Source: Sva-07 sp963715825
Lineage (GTDB): Bacteria; Actinomycetota; Acidimicrobiia; Acidimicrobiales; Ilumatobacteraceae
Reading direction: 5' to 3'
NCBI GenBank assembly: GCA_963715825.1
Contig: CAVQSI010000041.1
Coordinates: 310,001 to 374,000 of the forward strand
DNA length: 64,000 nucleotides
Shown: positions 1 to 8,583 of the stretch, piece after piece
Layout of the letters: every line of letters begins with the position of its first letter
Numbering within the stretch: the first letter of the stretch is position 1
Notes under the pieces: generated by a model
Databases searched by the model: none
The model's input: only the letters and a program-made list of their open reading frames with translations
What the model was told of the DNA's origin: nothing
Position numbers and translations under genes: made by a program

Positions 1-278
1 TCGTCGCGGTCGAACGCTCCGAGCGCCTGGATCTCCTTCGATTTCGCGATCAGCTGGTCGCCGAGGCCGATCTGAGCGTCGATGTGTTCGGCGGTGTGTC
101 GGTTTCCGTTGCCGACGATCACCTCGACCTCTTCGTCGGTCACCAGCGACGCGGCGTAGCTCACCTGCGGGATCTGCTCGCGGATCGCCGGGTCGGCGTA
201 GTCGCGCAGGAAGTCCGGCAGCTCCATGATGTGGCTGTCGGCGTCGTAGAACGCCCGGTGGGATGGTGCGTAGGTCAT
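1..278 (-). CDS. Amidohydrolase family protein (N-terminal part, runs off the window)
   Basis: The first 92 codons of a minus-strand gene are visible. The ATG at 278 opens a protein whose residues 12-24 read DADSHIMELPDFL, the N-terminal metal-site region typical of amidohydrolase-2 (PF04909) TIM-barrel hydrolases of actinobacteria. The remainder lies outside the window, so the catalytic histidines and the substrate class cannot be judged. The start lies 26 bases after the stop of pxpA on the same strand, so the two are probably co-transcribed. No specific reaction can be assigned. Confidence 0.7.
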   Translation of the reverse strand, partial: MTYAPSHRAFYDADSHIMELPDFLRDYADPAIREQIPQVSYAASLVTDEEVEVIVGNGNRHTAEHIDAQIGLGDQLIAKSKEIQALGAFDRD

Positions 279-304
279 GTGTGTCCCGTTCCGCGCCGGA
301 GCGC

Positions 305-1066
305 TCAGTCGGTGAAACGGTAGACGCCGACCCCGGCCGCATCGAGTGCCGAGCGGACGGCACGGGCCAGGTCGACCGCTCCGGGCGTGTCTCCGTGCAC
401 GCAGATCGACCGGGCGCGAACAGCCACCACGGTGCCGTCGATGGCAACGACCTCGTTGTCGGTCGCGATCCGGACGGCTCGTTCGGCCACCTCGTCGGGG
501 TCGGTGAGCACGCTGTTCCGTTCGCGGCGCGACACCAGCGCGCCATCGGGCCGATACGCGCGGTCGGCGAAGGCTTCCGGCACCGCCTCGAGTCCGGCTG
601 CGGCGGCTGCGGCGAGCAGTTCCGAGCCGGGGAGACCGAGAATGGCGAGCGACGGGTCGTACTCGGCGGCGGCAGCCACGAGCGCCTTCGCGGCGGCCGG
701 GTGCGTCGCCGTGGTGTGGTACAACGCGCCGTGTGGCTTGACGTACGCGATCTCGGCACCGGCCACTTGGGCGAACGCGTCCAGGGCGCCGAGTTGATAG
801 AGCACGGCGTCGCGCAGTTCATCGGGTGCCATGTCGAGGTGGCGCCGACCGAAGCCGGGCAGATCCGGAAACGACACCTGAGCACCGATGGCGACATCGT
901 TCTGCACCGCCAGCGCACACGTCGCTCGCAGCACCGACGGGTCGCCGGCATGGAAGCCACAGGCGACGTTGGCGCTGGTGACGAGCCCGAGCATCGCTGC
1001 GTCGTCACCGAGCGTCCAGACCCCATAGGACTCCCCCAGATCAGAGTTGACGTCGATGGCGACCAT
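305..1066 (-). CDS. pxpA: 5-oxoprolinase subunit A (LamB/YcsF family)
   Basis: This 253-aa protein belongs to the LamB/YcsF family. In PxpABC, subunit A takes part in ATP-dependent cleavage of 5-oxoproline to glutamate, acting with the kinase-like PxpB and PxpC. Visible family motifs are DVNSDLGES (residues 5-13), CGFHAGDP (36-43) and KPHGALYH (110-117), and the length is normal. I chose the ATG at 1066 because the family starts just before the DLGE motif; the frame stays open 60 bases upstream. The gene is divergent from the acetyltransferase at 1120, with 53 bases between. PxpB and PxpC are not in the window and may lie beyond its left edge, so the 5-oxoprolinase role is inferred from family membership. 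Confidence 0.85.
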   Translation of the reverse strand: MVAIDVNSDLGESYGVWTLGDDAAMLGLVTSANVACGFHAGDPSVLRATCALAVQNDVAIGAQVSFPDLPGFGRRHLDMAPDELRDAVLYQLGALDAFAQVAGAEIAYVKPHGALYHTTATHPAAAKALVAAAAEYDPSLAILGLPGSELLAAAAAAGLEAVPEAFADRAYRPDGALVSRRERNSVLTDPDEVAERAVRIATDNEVVAIDGTVVAVRARSICVHGDTPGAVDLARAVRSALDAAGVGVYRFTD

Positions 1067-1119
1067 CCACCGATGGTACGCCTGGCGGGCAGGCCATGTC
1101 AGCGTGCCAAGCTCGCGGG

Positions 1120-1461
1120 GTGTCACCTGTCGAGATCCGTACGCTCTGCGCCGACGAGTGGGCAGTGTGGCGTGAGGTCAGGTTGCGGTCGCTCGCCGAG
1201 GCGCCGGAGGCGTTCGGGTCCAAGCTTGCCGACTGGCAGGGGTCGAACGATCGTGAGGATCGGTGGCGCAGCCGCTTCGACAACGTGGCCTTCAACGCGG
1301 TTGCCGCTGTGTGCGAGGGCGGGCAGGTCGTGGGCACCGTCGGAGGAATGCACCACTCCCCTGGTTCGATCGAGCTGATCTCGATGTGGGTGGCGCCGGA
1401 GGTTCGTGGCACTGGCGTCGGCGATGCGCTCCTCAACGATCAGCGCAAGCGGCGTGCCTGA
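1120..1461 (+). CDS. GNAT N-acetyltransferase, C-terminally short
   Basis: The 113-aa product has the N-terminal half of a GNAT fold. It includes the arginine-rich helix that follows strand 1 and the acetyl-CoA pyrophosphate loop RGTGVG (96-101) after strand 4 (ISMWVAPEV). GNAT proteins usually run to 150-170 residues; here the frame stops about 15 residues after the loop, so strands 5-7 are missing. No continuation is evident in the 58 bases before the convergent prcA stop. It may be a decayed gene or a gene cut by the deletion that brought it next to prcA. The GTG at 1120 was preferred to the ATG at 1096 because it begins directly at the conserved VEIR segment. The substrate is unknown. Confidence 0.55.
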   Translation: MSPVEIRTLCADEWAVWREVRLRSLAEAPEAFGSKLADWQGSNDREDRWRSRFDNVAFNAVAAVCEGGQVVGTVGGMHHSPGSIELISMWVAPEVRGTGVGDALLNDQRKRRA

Positions 1462-1519
1462 AACCGGCACATGTCGCGCGCACTGATGGTTCGATGGAGC
1501 GCTGCGGCGTGGTGGCCGG

Positions 1520-2188
1520 TCAGGCGCTCAGGTCGCTCTTGGTCAGGCGGTGGAAGCAGCGGCGGCCGTTGGTGCGTGCCAGATCGGCGACTTCGAGGTC
1601 GTCGTCGGGGATCTCGCGATCGGGGCCGCCGAGGGCGGTCCGTCCGAGCGCGATCGCCGCCGAACGGTCGAGGCCGTCGGTCCAGGTCTCGGACAGGCGG
1701 GTGTTGATCGCCTCGGCGTCGCCGCCGATCGCCGCATAGTCCCGCTCGTCGACCACGGTGCCGTCGTAGAGGATGTGGAACATCTGGTCGCCCGACGGTT
1801 CGAGGCCGACTTCGGCGACGAGGATCTCGACCTCCATCGGCTTCATCTCGTGGGTGAAGATCGTGCCGAGCATCTGGGCGTAGCTGTTGGCCAGGCTGCG
1901 GGCATCGACGTCGTCACGCGAGTACTGGAACCCCTTCAAGTCGGCGGCACGGACACCCGCCACACGCAGCTGGTCGAACTCGTTGTACTTGCCGACACCG
2001 GCGAAGGCGATGCGGTCGTAGATCTCGCTGACCTTGCGCAGCGTCTCGGAGGCGTTCTCCGCGACGATCACGATGCCCTCGGTGTATCGGACCGCTGCGA
2101 GCGCGCGCCCACGGGCGATGCCCTTGCGCGCGAAGTCGGCGCGGTCCTTCATCATCTGTTCGGGGGCGACGTAGAACGGCATGCTCAT
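1520..2188 (-). CDS. prcA: 20S proteasome subunit alpha
   Basis: A 222-aa alpha subunit of the actinobacterial 20S core particle. The N-terminus MSMPFYVAPEQMMKDRADFA carries the gate segment and the alpha-type helix H0 that form the outer ring and control entry to the chamber. Alpha subunits lack a catalytic threonine and none is present. The ATG at 2188 overlaps the prcB stop in an ATGA arrangement, so the two subunits are translationally coupled, as in Mycobacterium. The upstream in-frame extension to 2257 overlaps prcB and was discarded. The subunit forms heptameric rings that dock the ARC/Mpa ATPase encoded at 10596-12326. The usual downstream partner pafA is not found; a GNAT gene and pxpA follow instead. 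Confidence 0.95.
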   Translation of the reverse strand: MSMPFYVAPEQMMKDRADFARKGIARGRALAAVRYTEGIVIVAENASETLRKVSEIYDRIAFAGVGKYNEFDQLRVAGVRAADLKGFQYSRDDVDARSLANSYAQMLGTIFTHEMKPMEVEILVAEVGLEPSGDQMFHILYDGTVVDERDYAAIGGDAEAINTRLSETWTDGLDRSAAIALGRTALGGPDREIPDDDLEVADLARTNGRRCFHRLTKSDLSA

Positions 2189-2982
2189 CGCGAGCGCACC
2201 TCCGCAACGATCGCGTCGTACCGAGTGGCGAGATCGTCGTCGTCGAGGCGTGTCCAACCGCCGGCGTCGATGGTGGCCACCACGGGGTAGATCCCGCGCA
2301 GCGCATCCGGACCACCGGTGGCCGAGTCGGCGTCAGCAGCCTCCCACAGCGCACGAGCCGCCAGATTGACGGCATCGTCACGGCTCATGTCGGAGCGGAA
2401 GCCGACCTTGATCACGGTGCCGGCGTGCAGACTGCCCGAGCCGGTCGCCACATAGTCGCGCTCCTCGTAGCGGCCGCCGGTGGCGTCGTAGTCCCACAGC
2501 CGGCCGCACTCGCGCCGCAGGTCGTAGCCACCGAAGATCGGCACGACGACCATGCCCATCATCGCCTGCTGCAGGTTGCCGCGCACCATCATCGACAGCT
2601 GGTTCGCCTTGCCCTCGAGGCTCAGCGCCGTGCCCTCGACCTTCTCGTAGTGCTCGAGTTGCAGCTGGAACAGCCGAATCATCTCCATCGCTGCGCCGGC
2701 GGCGCCGGCGATGGCCACGCCGCTGTGGCGGTCGGCCTCGACGACCTTCTCCATGGTCCGATGGGAGATCAGGTTGCCCGACGTGGCGCGACGGTCGCCG
2801 GCCATCACCACGCCGTCCGCGTACGTCAGCGCCACGCAGGTGGTGGCATGCGGGAGCGACAGCTCACGCATCAGATCGGTGGAGGCTCCGACCATTGGCT
2901 CGGGCCCGAGGCCCACCCGACGCAACAGCTCCGGAAAGCTCGACCCCGGGTCGTCCGAGGTCGAGAAGATGGGCATCGTCAC
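2185..2982 (-). CDS. prcB: 20S proteasome subunit beta (threonine protease)
   Basis: A 265-aa beta precursor. The propeptide would be removed autocatalytically between Ala46 and Thr47 (HA/TTCVAL), which exposes the nucleophile Thr1 of a 219-aa mature chain. The rest of the catalytic set is in place: Asp17 in GDRRAT (precursor residue 63) and Lys33 in HRTMEKVV (residue 79). The gene starts three bases after the pup stop and ends in an ATGA overlap with prcA, so pup-prcB-prcA form one unit. A second ATG lies two codons in (MTMP), so the exact start is uncertain by two residues. The core degrades pupylated substrates handed over by ARC. Confidence 0.96.
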   Translation of the reverse strand: MTMPIFSTSDDPGSSFPELLRRVGLGPEPMVGASTDLMRELSLPHATTCVALTYADGVVMAGDRRATSGNLISHRTMEKVVEADRHSGVAIAGAAGAAMEMIRLFQLQLEHYEKVEGTALSLEGKANQLSMMVRGNLQQAMMGMVVVPIFGGYDLRRECGRLWDYDATGGRYEERDYVATGSGSLHAGTVIKVGFRSDMSRDDAVNLAARALWEAADADSATGGPDALRGIYPVVATIDAGGWTRLDDDDLATRYDAIVAEVRSR

Positions 2983-2985
2983 GGG

Positions 2986-3183
2986 TTACTGTCCGCCCTT
3001 TTGCACATACGACTTGACGAAGTCCTCGGCGTTGGTCTCCAACACCTCGTCGATTTCGTCGAGCAGATCGTCGAGTTCGGCCTTGAGCTTCTCGCCGGTC
3101 TCGGTGACCGCCGGAGCGGCCTCGACCGATGCCTCGGTGTCGCGGCTCGTGGTGCCCTTCGACTTCTGGGTGCGTTCTGCCAT
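2986..3183 (-). CDS. pup: Prokaryotic ubiquitin-like protein Pup
   Basis: The 65-aa product is an acidic, largely disordered protein ending in GGQ, the hallmark of Pup. Its C-terminal Gln must be deamidated to Glu by Dop before ligation to substrate lysines. Residues 31-55 form the acidic helical segment (KLKAELDDLLDEIDEVLE) that binds the coiled coils of ARC/Mpa. The gene lies between dop (start of dop at 4720, stop at 3227) and prcB (starting three bases after the pup stop). This is the canonical dop-pup-prcB-prcA order. Confidence 0.97.
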   Translation of the reverse strand: MAERTQKSKGTTSRDTEASVEAAPAVTETGEKLKAELDDLLDEIDEVLETNAEDFVKSYVQKGGQ

Positions 3184-3226
3184 CAGCGGGTGCTTCCCTT
3201 CGTTGAGTCGGATGAATCGTGTTCGA

Positions 3227-4720
3227 TCATTGGCCGAGGCGGTCGAGGAGTTCCCGCGCCGTCTCGCTCTGGTCGATCAAGGTACCAACGTGGTCGGCGG
3301 TCCCGCGTAGTGGTTCCATCATCGGCACACGCCGCAGTGGGTCACGCCCGATGTCGAACACGAGCGAGTCCCAGTTGGCAGCGACCACGTCGTCGGGGAA
3401 CTTCTGCAGGCAGCGGCCCCGGAAGTAGGCGCGGGTGGTGCTCGGCGGCTCGGTCATGGCCCGGGTCACCTCGTCGGGGCTCACCATCGTGTCGAGGCCG
3501 GCGCGCAGTGCGAGGCACCGCTCGGGTCGCAGGTCGTGGTACTGGAGGTCGATCGCCTTCAACCTGGGCGAGCCGGGCTCGATGTCGTGACGGGCGGCGT
3601 ACCCGTCGACGAGGCGCTGCTTGGCGACCCAGTCGACCCAGTTGGCGACCGTGTTGGGGTCGGACTCGAGACCAGCGAGCACGGTCTCCCACTTGGCGAG
3701 CACGTCGGCGCCGATGCCGTTGCCGACGCAGTCGAGCCCGTGGGACTGCTCGTACTTGCGGGCCCGCTCGAGCAGGCCCCACTGGATCTCGAGTGCCGTC
3801 GCCCGATTGCCGTCGCGCAGCATGATCGTCTGGCGCAGCGTCGGATCGTGGCTCACCTGGCGGATCGCCGCCACCGGGTTGCCGAGCAGCCATTCGTCGC
3901 CCAGCTCGTCGTCCTCGATCATCGCCAGCACGATCGCCGTCGTGCCGACCTTGAGGTACGTGGCGACCTCGCTCATGTTGGCGTCGCCGACGATGACGTG
4001 GAGCCGACGGTACTTCTGGGCGTCGGCGTGCGGTTCGTCGCGGGTGTTGACGATCGGTCGCTTGAGCGTGGTCTCGAGACCGATCTCCTCTTCGAAGAAG
4101 TCGGCGCGCTGGCTCAACTGGTACGCCACGTGATCGTCGGGCCGACCCGGGAGTTCGCAGCCGACCTTGCCGGCACCGCAGAAGATCTGGCGGGTCACGA
4201 AGTGCGCAGTGATCTGGCTGGCCATCCGCCCGAACGGCGTCTCGCGAGCCAGCAGGTAGTTCTCGTGGCAGCCGTAGCTGTTGCCCTTGCCGTCGGAGTT
4301 GTTCTTGTGGACGATGATCTCGCCGCCATCGGGCAGCATCGAGCGCACGTGCTCCATCGATGCCCGCACGATCTCCTCGGCGGCGCGATCCCACACGAGC
4401 GCCTCACGTGCGGTGGTGACCTCCGGCGTGGAGATCTCGGGATGGGCGTGGTCGACGTAGTAGCGCGCCCCGTTGGTGAGCACGGCGTTGACGAGCATCG
4501 TCTCGACCTCGGGTGCCAGCGATGCGTCGAGCTCGAAGCCTCTGGCATCGTTGGTGGGCTGCTCGTTCTCGAAGTCCCATCCGATGCGACCTCGGTCGCG
4601 GTTGGTCGCTGCGACGTAGGCGTTGATCAACATCGACGACGCCGACACCGGGTTGTTGTCGCCCCCGCGCACGACGATGCCGTACTCGGTCTCGATCCCG
4701 CAGACCTTGGGCAGCGCCAT
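3227..4720 (-). CDS. dop: Pup deamidase / depupylase Dop
   Basis: The 497-aa protein is of the carboxylate-amine ligase-like Dop/PafA family. It converts Pup-Gln to Pup-Glu and can remove Pup from substrates. The N-terminal GIETEYGI (8-15) carries the metal/ATP-binding glutamates, and YYVDHAHPEISTPE (87-100) is the Dop-type segment containing the catalytic aspartate region. The form of these motifs, together with the position directly upstream of pup, separates it from the ligase PafA. No pafA homologue was found elsewhere in the window. The gene is followed 43 bases later by pup on the same strand. Confidence 0.93.
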   Translation of the reverse strand: MALPKVCGIETEYGIVVRGGDNNPVSASSMLINAYVAATNRDRGRIGWDFENEQPTNDARGFELDASLAPEVETMLVNAVLTNGARYYVDHAHPEISTPEVTTAREALVWDRAAEEIVRASMEHVRSMLPDGGEIIVHKNNSDGKGNSYGCHENYLLARETPFGRMASQITAHFVTRQIFCGAGKVGCELPGRPDDHVAYQLSQRADFFEEEIGLETTLKRPIVNTRDEPHADAQKYRRLHVIVGDANMSEVATYLKVGTTAIVLAMIEDDELGDEWLLGNPVAAIRQVSHDPTLRQTIMLRDGNRATALEIQWGLLERARKYEQSHGLDCVGNGIGADVLAKWETVLAGLESDPNTVANWVDWVAKQRLVDGYAARHDIEPGSPRLKAIDLQYHDLRPERCLALRAGLDTMVSPDEVTRAMTEPPSTTRAYFRGRCLQKFPDDVVAANWDSLVFDIGRDPLRRVPMMEPLRGTADHVGTLIDQSETARELLDRLGQ

Positions 4721-4944
4721 GCCCTGAACCTAGCGGAGGCACCGCCGCACGTGACGTTCAGCTCCCTGATCTCTCGAACGGGCAACTCCACGGACCGCAG
4801 TACCTGGACGGTCCACTCGGCAGCTCCCCCTGCGCGACGAAGCCCGACACCGCGAGGTCGGCTCGGTCCCCGATGTGCCCGACATTCGGGTGGAACTCGC
4901 CACTCGACAGCGCGATCATGGCAGTACTCGAAAGGAGGTCGACC

Positions 4945-5760
4945 ATGGGTGATCCACGGTGGACACGGTTCGGACGCATCATGCTGCTCGGGGTCGTCGG
5001 CGTCGTGTTCTCGGCCTGCGGAGCAGACCCGGCACCAGAGTTCGGCGCGGTCTCCGATGACGCAACCATGCTTCCGGAGTGGGCCGGCGACCGACCAGCA
5101 TCGGCCGTCGAGGCGGCAGGGCCAGAGACCGCTCCGGCTCCGCAGCAACAGGACCTCGACCAGCCCGCGATCTGGCCGGCAGCCGACGTCGTGTTCGCCA
5201 CCCCCGAGGAAGCGGCGGCCGACTTCGTCTCCGCTGTCCTCATCTCCGAGGGCGATCCGGCACTCGGCGAGTTCCAGCAAGGCGACGCCCGCAGCGGCGA
5301 AATTCCCGTGTTGTTCGCCGGCGAGACGGGCGATCTCGACCCACCGATGCAGAAGGGGGTGCTCTTCCTGCGTCAGATCGGCCCGACCGATGGCTGGTAC
5401 GTGATCGCCGCGGCGAGCGACGGCGTCGTGATCGACACGCCATCCGCGTTGGAGGAGGTACCTGCAGGGACCGTCACCGTCTCGGGTGAGGGCCGCGGCT
5501 TCGAGGGCACGCTGGCCGTGTCGGCGTTCCGGCCCGGCGACGACGCCACCACGTTCGATCTCCAGATCGGCGCCGGAGGCGCCTTCGACGATCTCCAGCC
5601 GTTCAGCGTGGATCTCGATCTGTCGGGGGCTGCGAGCGGCGATGTCGTGGTGATCCTCGTGCGCGGCGACACCGGACTCGGCAGCGACCCGAGCACCTTC
5701 GCGGCGATCCCGATCGTGATCGAATCGGCGCCGTCCGCGACCATCCCACCGACGAAGTGA
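4945..5760 (+). CDS. Secreted lipoprotein with a possible Gmad2-like C-terminal domain
   Basis: This 271-aa protein begins with a lipoprotein signal peptide: Arg/Lys-poor N-region, hydrophobic core (12-22) and lipobox FSAC with Cys25 as the likely lipidation site. A proline/alanine-rich linker follows. The segment after residue 175 (VSGEGRGFEGTLAVSAF) resembles the immunoglobulin-like Gmad2 domain of bacterial surface proteins; that match is from memory and not certain. I chose the ATG at 4945 because a strong Shine-Dalgarno (AAAGGAGG) lies just upstream, whereas the longer frame from 4873 has none. The gene is transcribed away from dop and has no obvious functional partner. Its function is unknown. 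Confidence 0.75.
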   Translation: MGDPRWTRFGRIMLLGVVGVVFSACGADPAPEFGAVSDDATMLPEWAGDRPASAVEAAGPETAPAPQQQDLDQPAIWPAADVVFATPEEAAADFVSAVLISEGDPALGEFQQGDARSGEIPVLFAGETGDLDPPMQKGVLFLRQIGPTDGWYVIAAASDGVVIDTPSALEEVPAGTVTVSGEGRGFEGTLAVSAFRPGDDATTFDLQIGAGGAFDDLQPFSVDLDLSGAASGDVVVILVRGDTGLGSDPSTFAAIPIVIESAPSATIPPTK

Positions 5761-5976
5761 CGACGCCGCAGATGAGCGTGAACGCAGCGCGCACGCCGTG
5801 AACGCTCGTTGCCGGATTCGGTACTCATGCCGTGTCAGGCAACGTTCGGGGTGTCCCCGATCGACGCTTCGGTGATTGCGACCCCAGGGCCAGGCGTCGG
5901 GCGTTGAGGGATGCGCCGTCGTGATTTGAATGCAGGGTGTTCGTCGACGAGGAACTGCTGAGTTGGCGCGGGTATC

Positions 5977-6513
5977 TCAGATTTCGTCTCGTTGGCCCGC
6001 AACATCCGGATCAGCGTCTTCATCGATCATCGCCTCGATCCTGTCACGGAACCGGGAGACCCAGCCTGGCACCTTCGTTTGGGTGATGAACACGTCAACA
6101 ACTGGCGTGACCATCCCACCGGTGGCAGGAAATCGCGAAACCTGACCAGAAGTGATCGCAAGTGCTTCGTCGACGTCGACGAGTTCATCGACGAACGGCG
6201 GGTGGGCGAGGAGTGCGTTGCGGAGCGCGTACAGATCTGGAAGCTCGGCTTCGACCTCCCTATAGAGGGCGCACAGAATGTCGTCGCGGTCGATTGAGTC
6301 TCGTGTACGGAACCCAGCGGCTCGATAGAGAAGGGATGAGAAGTTCGCGAGCCCCATCGCGTACGCGATCGTGTCAACGTCACCATTCGGGTTGTTGAGC
6401 GGGCCGCTCTCCATGACTCGGTCGTGAGAGAGCCGTAGCAACCGCTCGATGTAGTCGACCCAGCGGTTGAACAACGTCAGTTGACTGCGCGTCCAGCGTT
6501 GCATGGTTCCCAT
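5977..6513 (-). CDS. Hypothetical protein (178 aa)
   Basis: I do not recognise this protein. The frame encodes a mostly helical soluble protein with many Asp/Arg/Leu residues (for example NRWVDYIERLLRLSHDRV near the start and DEALAITSGQVSRFPATGG later). No signal peptide or membrane segment is seen. The ATG at 6513 was chosen because the 68 codons upstream, back to 6717, have an Arg/His/Ser-rich composition that looks non-coding; a second ATG lies three codons in. It sits among short genes between the lipoprotein and the Nudix gene, in a stretch that looks less GC-rich than its surroundings. Confidence 0.5.
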   Translation of the reverse strand: MGTMQRWTRSQLTLFNRWVDYIERLLRLSHDRVMESGPLNNPNGDVDTIAYAMGLANFSSLLYRAAGFRTRDSIDRDDILCALYREVEAELPDLYALRNALLAHPPFVDELVDVDEALAITSGQVSRFPATGGMVTPVVDVFITQTKVPGWVSRFRDRIEAMIDEDADPDVAGQRDEI

Positions 6514-6772
6514 GATGGCGGGACGGTGACTGGGCATCCGTCGGCCCTGGGAATCTTCCCGCCCCAGGGAGTGTGGGTGAACGCGCTGCTGCGACCGATC
6601 GGCCGCGGTCACCTTCATTGCTCGGCTCACCGTGAGCGCCCAACGCGCTCCCTCGACACTGTCCCCAAACGCCGGGAACGCTCTCGCGGCAGGGGCCCAA
6701 GGATCATGGTCCACCACGAGCTGAGATGACCCAGCTGACTCTCGTGGTTTGACCGTTGGCTACGGTGTCGGT
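6514..6772. other. Gene-poor interval
   Basis: This 259-base interval separates the divergent starts of the two hypothetical genes. The open frames on both strands have unnatural composition, and I see no convincing promoter, repeat or RNA structure. Confidence 0.4.
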
Positions 6773-7009
6773 ATGGCGACGGGCGGAGCGCAGTCAATTC
6801 CAGGCGTCACACTTCGTGAGGCCTATCGGTTCGAGTCTTCTGACGGCCAGATCGCGTTCGAGGGAACCGTTTTCAAGAGGCTTCCCCGCCGAATCAATTG
6901 GGAGGCGCGAATCGATGGCAGCTCAATCGTCGAAGTCGGCGAGACGAGGCGCGAGGCAGTGGAACTTGCGATCGCTGCGTTCCGTCAGCCGAGCGTCGGG
7001 TCGGCGTAG
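6773..7009 (+). CDS. Small hypothetical protein (78 aa)
   Basis: This short frame has plausible coding composition, with an amphipathic C-terminal half (SSIVEVGETRREAVELAIAA). No family is recognised. The ATG at 6773 is preferred to 6749 because the first eight codons of the longer frame overlap likely promoter sequence. It is convergent with the Nudix gene that ends at 7042. No partner gene suggests a role. Confidence 0.4.
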   Translation: MATGGAQSIPGVTLREAYRFESSDGQIAFEGTVFKRLPRRINWEARIDGSSIVEVGETRREAVELAIAAFRQPSVGSA

Positions 7010-7041
7010 CGAGCCGAGTCTCGGACCAGCGCTCAGCGCCC

Positions 7042-7506
7042 CTACCGCCGGCTCCGAGACTGAGAGGTGGATCGCTTAGCGAGTAGGTCCACGACGAAGT
7101 CGACGAGCTCAACGTGCGGCACATTTGCGATCTCGTCGAGATCGAACCATCCAACGCCATCGGTGGTGCCAGCCTCGAACGTCGTCCGAAGCTCACCTTG
7201 CACGTCCTCGGTCTCGAACACGATCCCGACCATGTGACCAGCCTCTCCGGCGGCGGACTCTTCGGCAGTGAACCAACGAGAGAAGACACCGATGACGGAA
7301 ACCAATGTCGCCGTGAGCCCGGTCTCTTCATCGAGCTCCCGGTGAGCGGCCGCTTCCGCAGACTCGCCCCAGTCCAGACCGCCACCTGGCATCGTCCACA
7401 TCCCGCTGTCCGGATGACCAGGCGACACGAACCGCGTCAGCAACAGCCGCTCGGTCTCATCACGACACACGACATACGACGCCGCCCGACGCCAAGCAAC
7501 ATCCAC
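7042..7506 (-). CDS. Nudix hydrolase
   Basis: The 154-aa protein carries a complete Nudix box at residues 42-64 (G-x5-E-x7-R-E-L-x-E-E-x-G-L), with Glu48, Arg56, Glu57, Glu60 and Glu61 in place to bind the catalytic divalent metal. The box is preceded by MWTMPGGGLDWGE, as in housekeeping or ADP-ribose type Nudix enzymes. The family hydrolyses nucleoside diphosphates linked to another moiety; the exact substrate cannot be read from the sequence. It is a single gene, convergent with the 78-aa frame. Length and start are normal for the family. Confidence 0.85.
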   Translation of the reverse strand: MDVAWRRAASYVVCRDETERLLLTRFVSPGHPDSGMWTMPGGGLDWGESAEAAAHRELDEETGLTATLVSVIGVFSRWFTAEESAAGEAGHMVGIVFETEDVQGELRTTFEAGTTDGVGWFDLDEIANVPHVELVDFVVDLLAKRSTSQSRSRR

Positions 7507-7636
7507 CGCATCAGGATGCCACCCACGAAGCAGTCCAGAGCGTTCACGATCGCGAGCCTGCGTCGCCGGGGCGGCGAACTGGCAGCCGGTTTCGGGTAGT
7601 TGGAGTTCTGACCGGCCAGATGAGCCGGCGTTGCCG

Positions 7637-8392
7637 CTACTTGCCGGCTCGCCCTTTCACCAACGACATCGCCAGTGCGACATCGTTCGACGAGACCGAT
7701 TGCGCGCCCACATCGAGCGCATGGACGATCTCATCACGTCCGACAGCGTTGTTCGCGTGCACCTCGTAGCCCAAGTCCCGAAGTCCGACCGCGATTCGTT
7801 CAGTGAGGGCACCGGCGTACACGTGAGCGACATCGAAGCCAGCGGTTTCGGCAGTGCCCAAGACGTAGCGTTCGAAGACCGCATCGTTCATCCATACCTG
7901 GGGCTGTTGGGAGAACAGTCCGACCCTCGCGTCGGGCCGCTCCTCCTTCAGGCGACACAGCATCGAGTGGTTCCAGCCCGTGAACTTCACCCGGCCGAAC
8001 ACTCCGGCACGGTCAACAGCGTCGAGCACCGCATCGAGAAGTGCCCGCCCCCACGACTTGATCTCGAGCTCAAAGATCTCTGCCGGCAGCGCGAGCACCG
8101 CATCGAGCAGCGGCACCCGCTCGCCGGAGAAGGCCGGGCCGAACCATGCGCCGGCATCCAACGACCGGATCTCATCGACAGTGGCGGTGTGCACTGGGCC
8201 GGAACCTGTCGTCGTTCGGTCGAGCGTGACGTCGTGGATCACGACAGCGTGACCGTCGCTGGTCAGATGGACGTCGAACTCGATGCCGTTCGCTCCGAGG
8301 TCAAGCGCGCGCGTGAACGAAGTCATCGTGTTCTCCGGCGCCTCGTGCGACGCACCGCGATGACCCACGACCTTCACAGATTCAGTCCCCAT
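7637..8392 (-). CDS. Glycerophosphodiester phosphodiesterase family protein
   Basis: A 251-aa GDPD-fold protein that would cleave glycerophosphodiesters to glycerol-3-phosphate and an alcohol. The signature is clear: VGHRGASHEAPENT (9-22) with His11 and Arg12, then FDVHLTSDGHAVVIHD with Glu38, Asp40 and His53, and later the ELEIKSW metal-site strand. There is no signal peptide, so it should be cytoplasmic. The ATG at 8392 was chosen since the motif begins eight residues later; the frame to 8431 adds unrelated sequence. It is transcribed divergently from the methyltransferase at 8584. Confidence 0.85.
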   Translation of the reverse strand: MGTESVKVVGHRGASHEAPENTMTSFTRALDLGANGIEFDVHLTSDGHAVVIHDVTLDRTTTGSGPVHTATVDEIRSLDAGAWFGPAFSGERVPLLDAVLALPAEIFELEIKSWGRALLDAVLDAVDRAGVFGRVKFTGWNHSMLCRLKEERPDARVGLFSQQPQVWMNDAVFERYVLGTAETAGFDVAHVYAGALTERIAVGLRDLGYEVHANNAVGRDEIVHALDVGAQSVSSNDVALAMSLVKGRAGK

Positions 8393-8583
8393 CAGAGCAC
8401 TCTGGCACTGTCCGCCTGTCGAGGCGGACATTCCCCTACGTCCACCGACAACAGCCCTCCTTCGTCAGCGATACGCCTCGCGTTCTCTCCCGGTCGCGAG
8501 GCGACAAACTGCCCCCAACCGCCGGGTTGCTGTCGATGATGTCGCTGGGCATCCCGCACGCACGCACCGCGTACGGTGGAACG

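Noticed and set aside
5835..6023. 62-aa minus-strand frame after the lipoprotein
   Set aside because: It overlaps the end of the 178-aa gene, has no ribosome site, and its composition is not protein-like.
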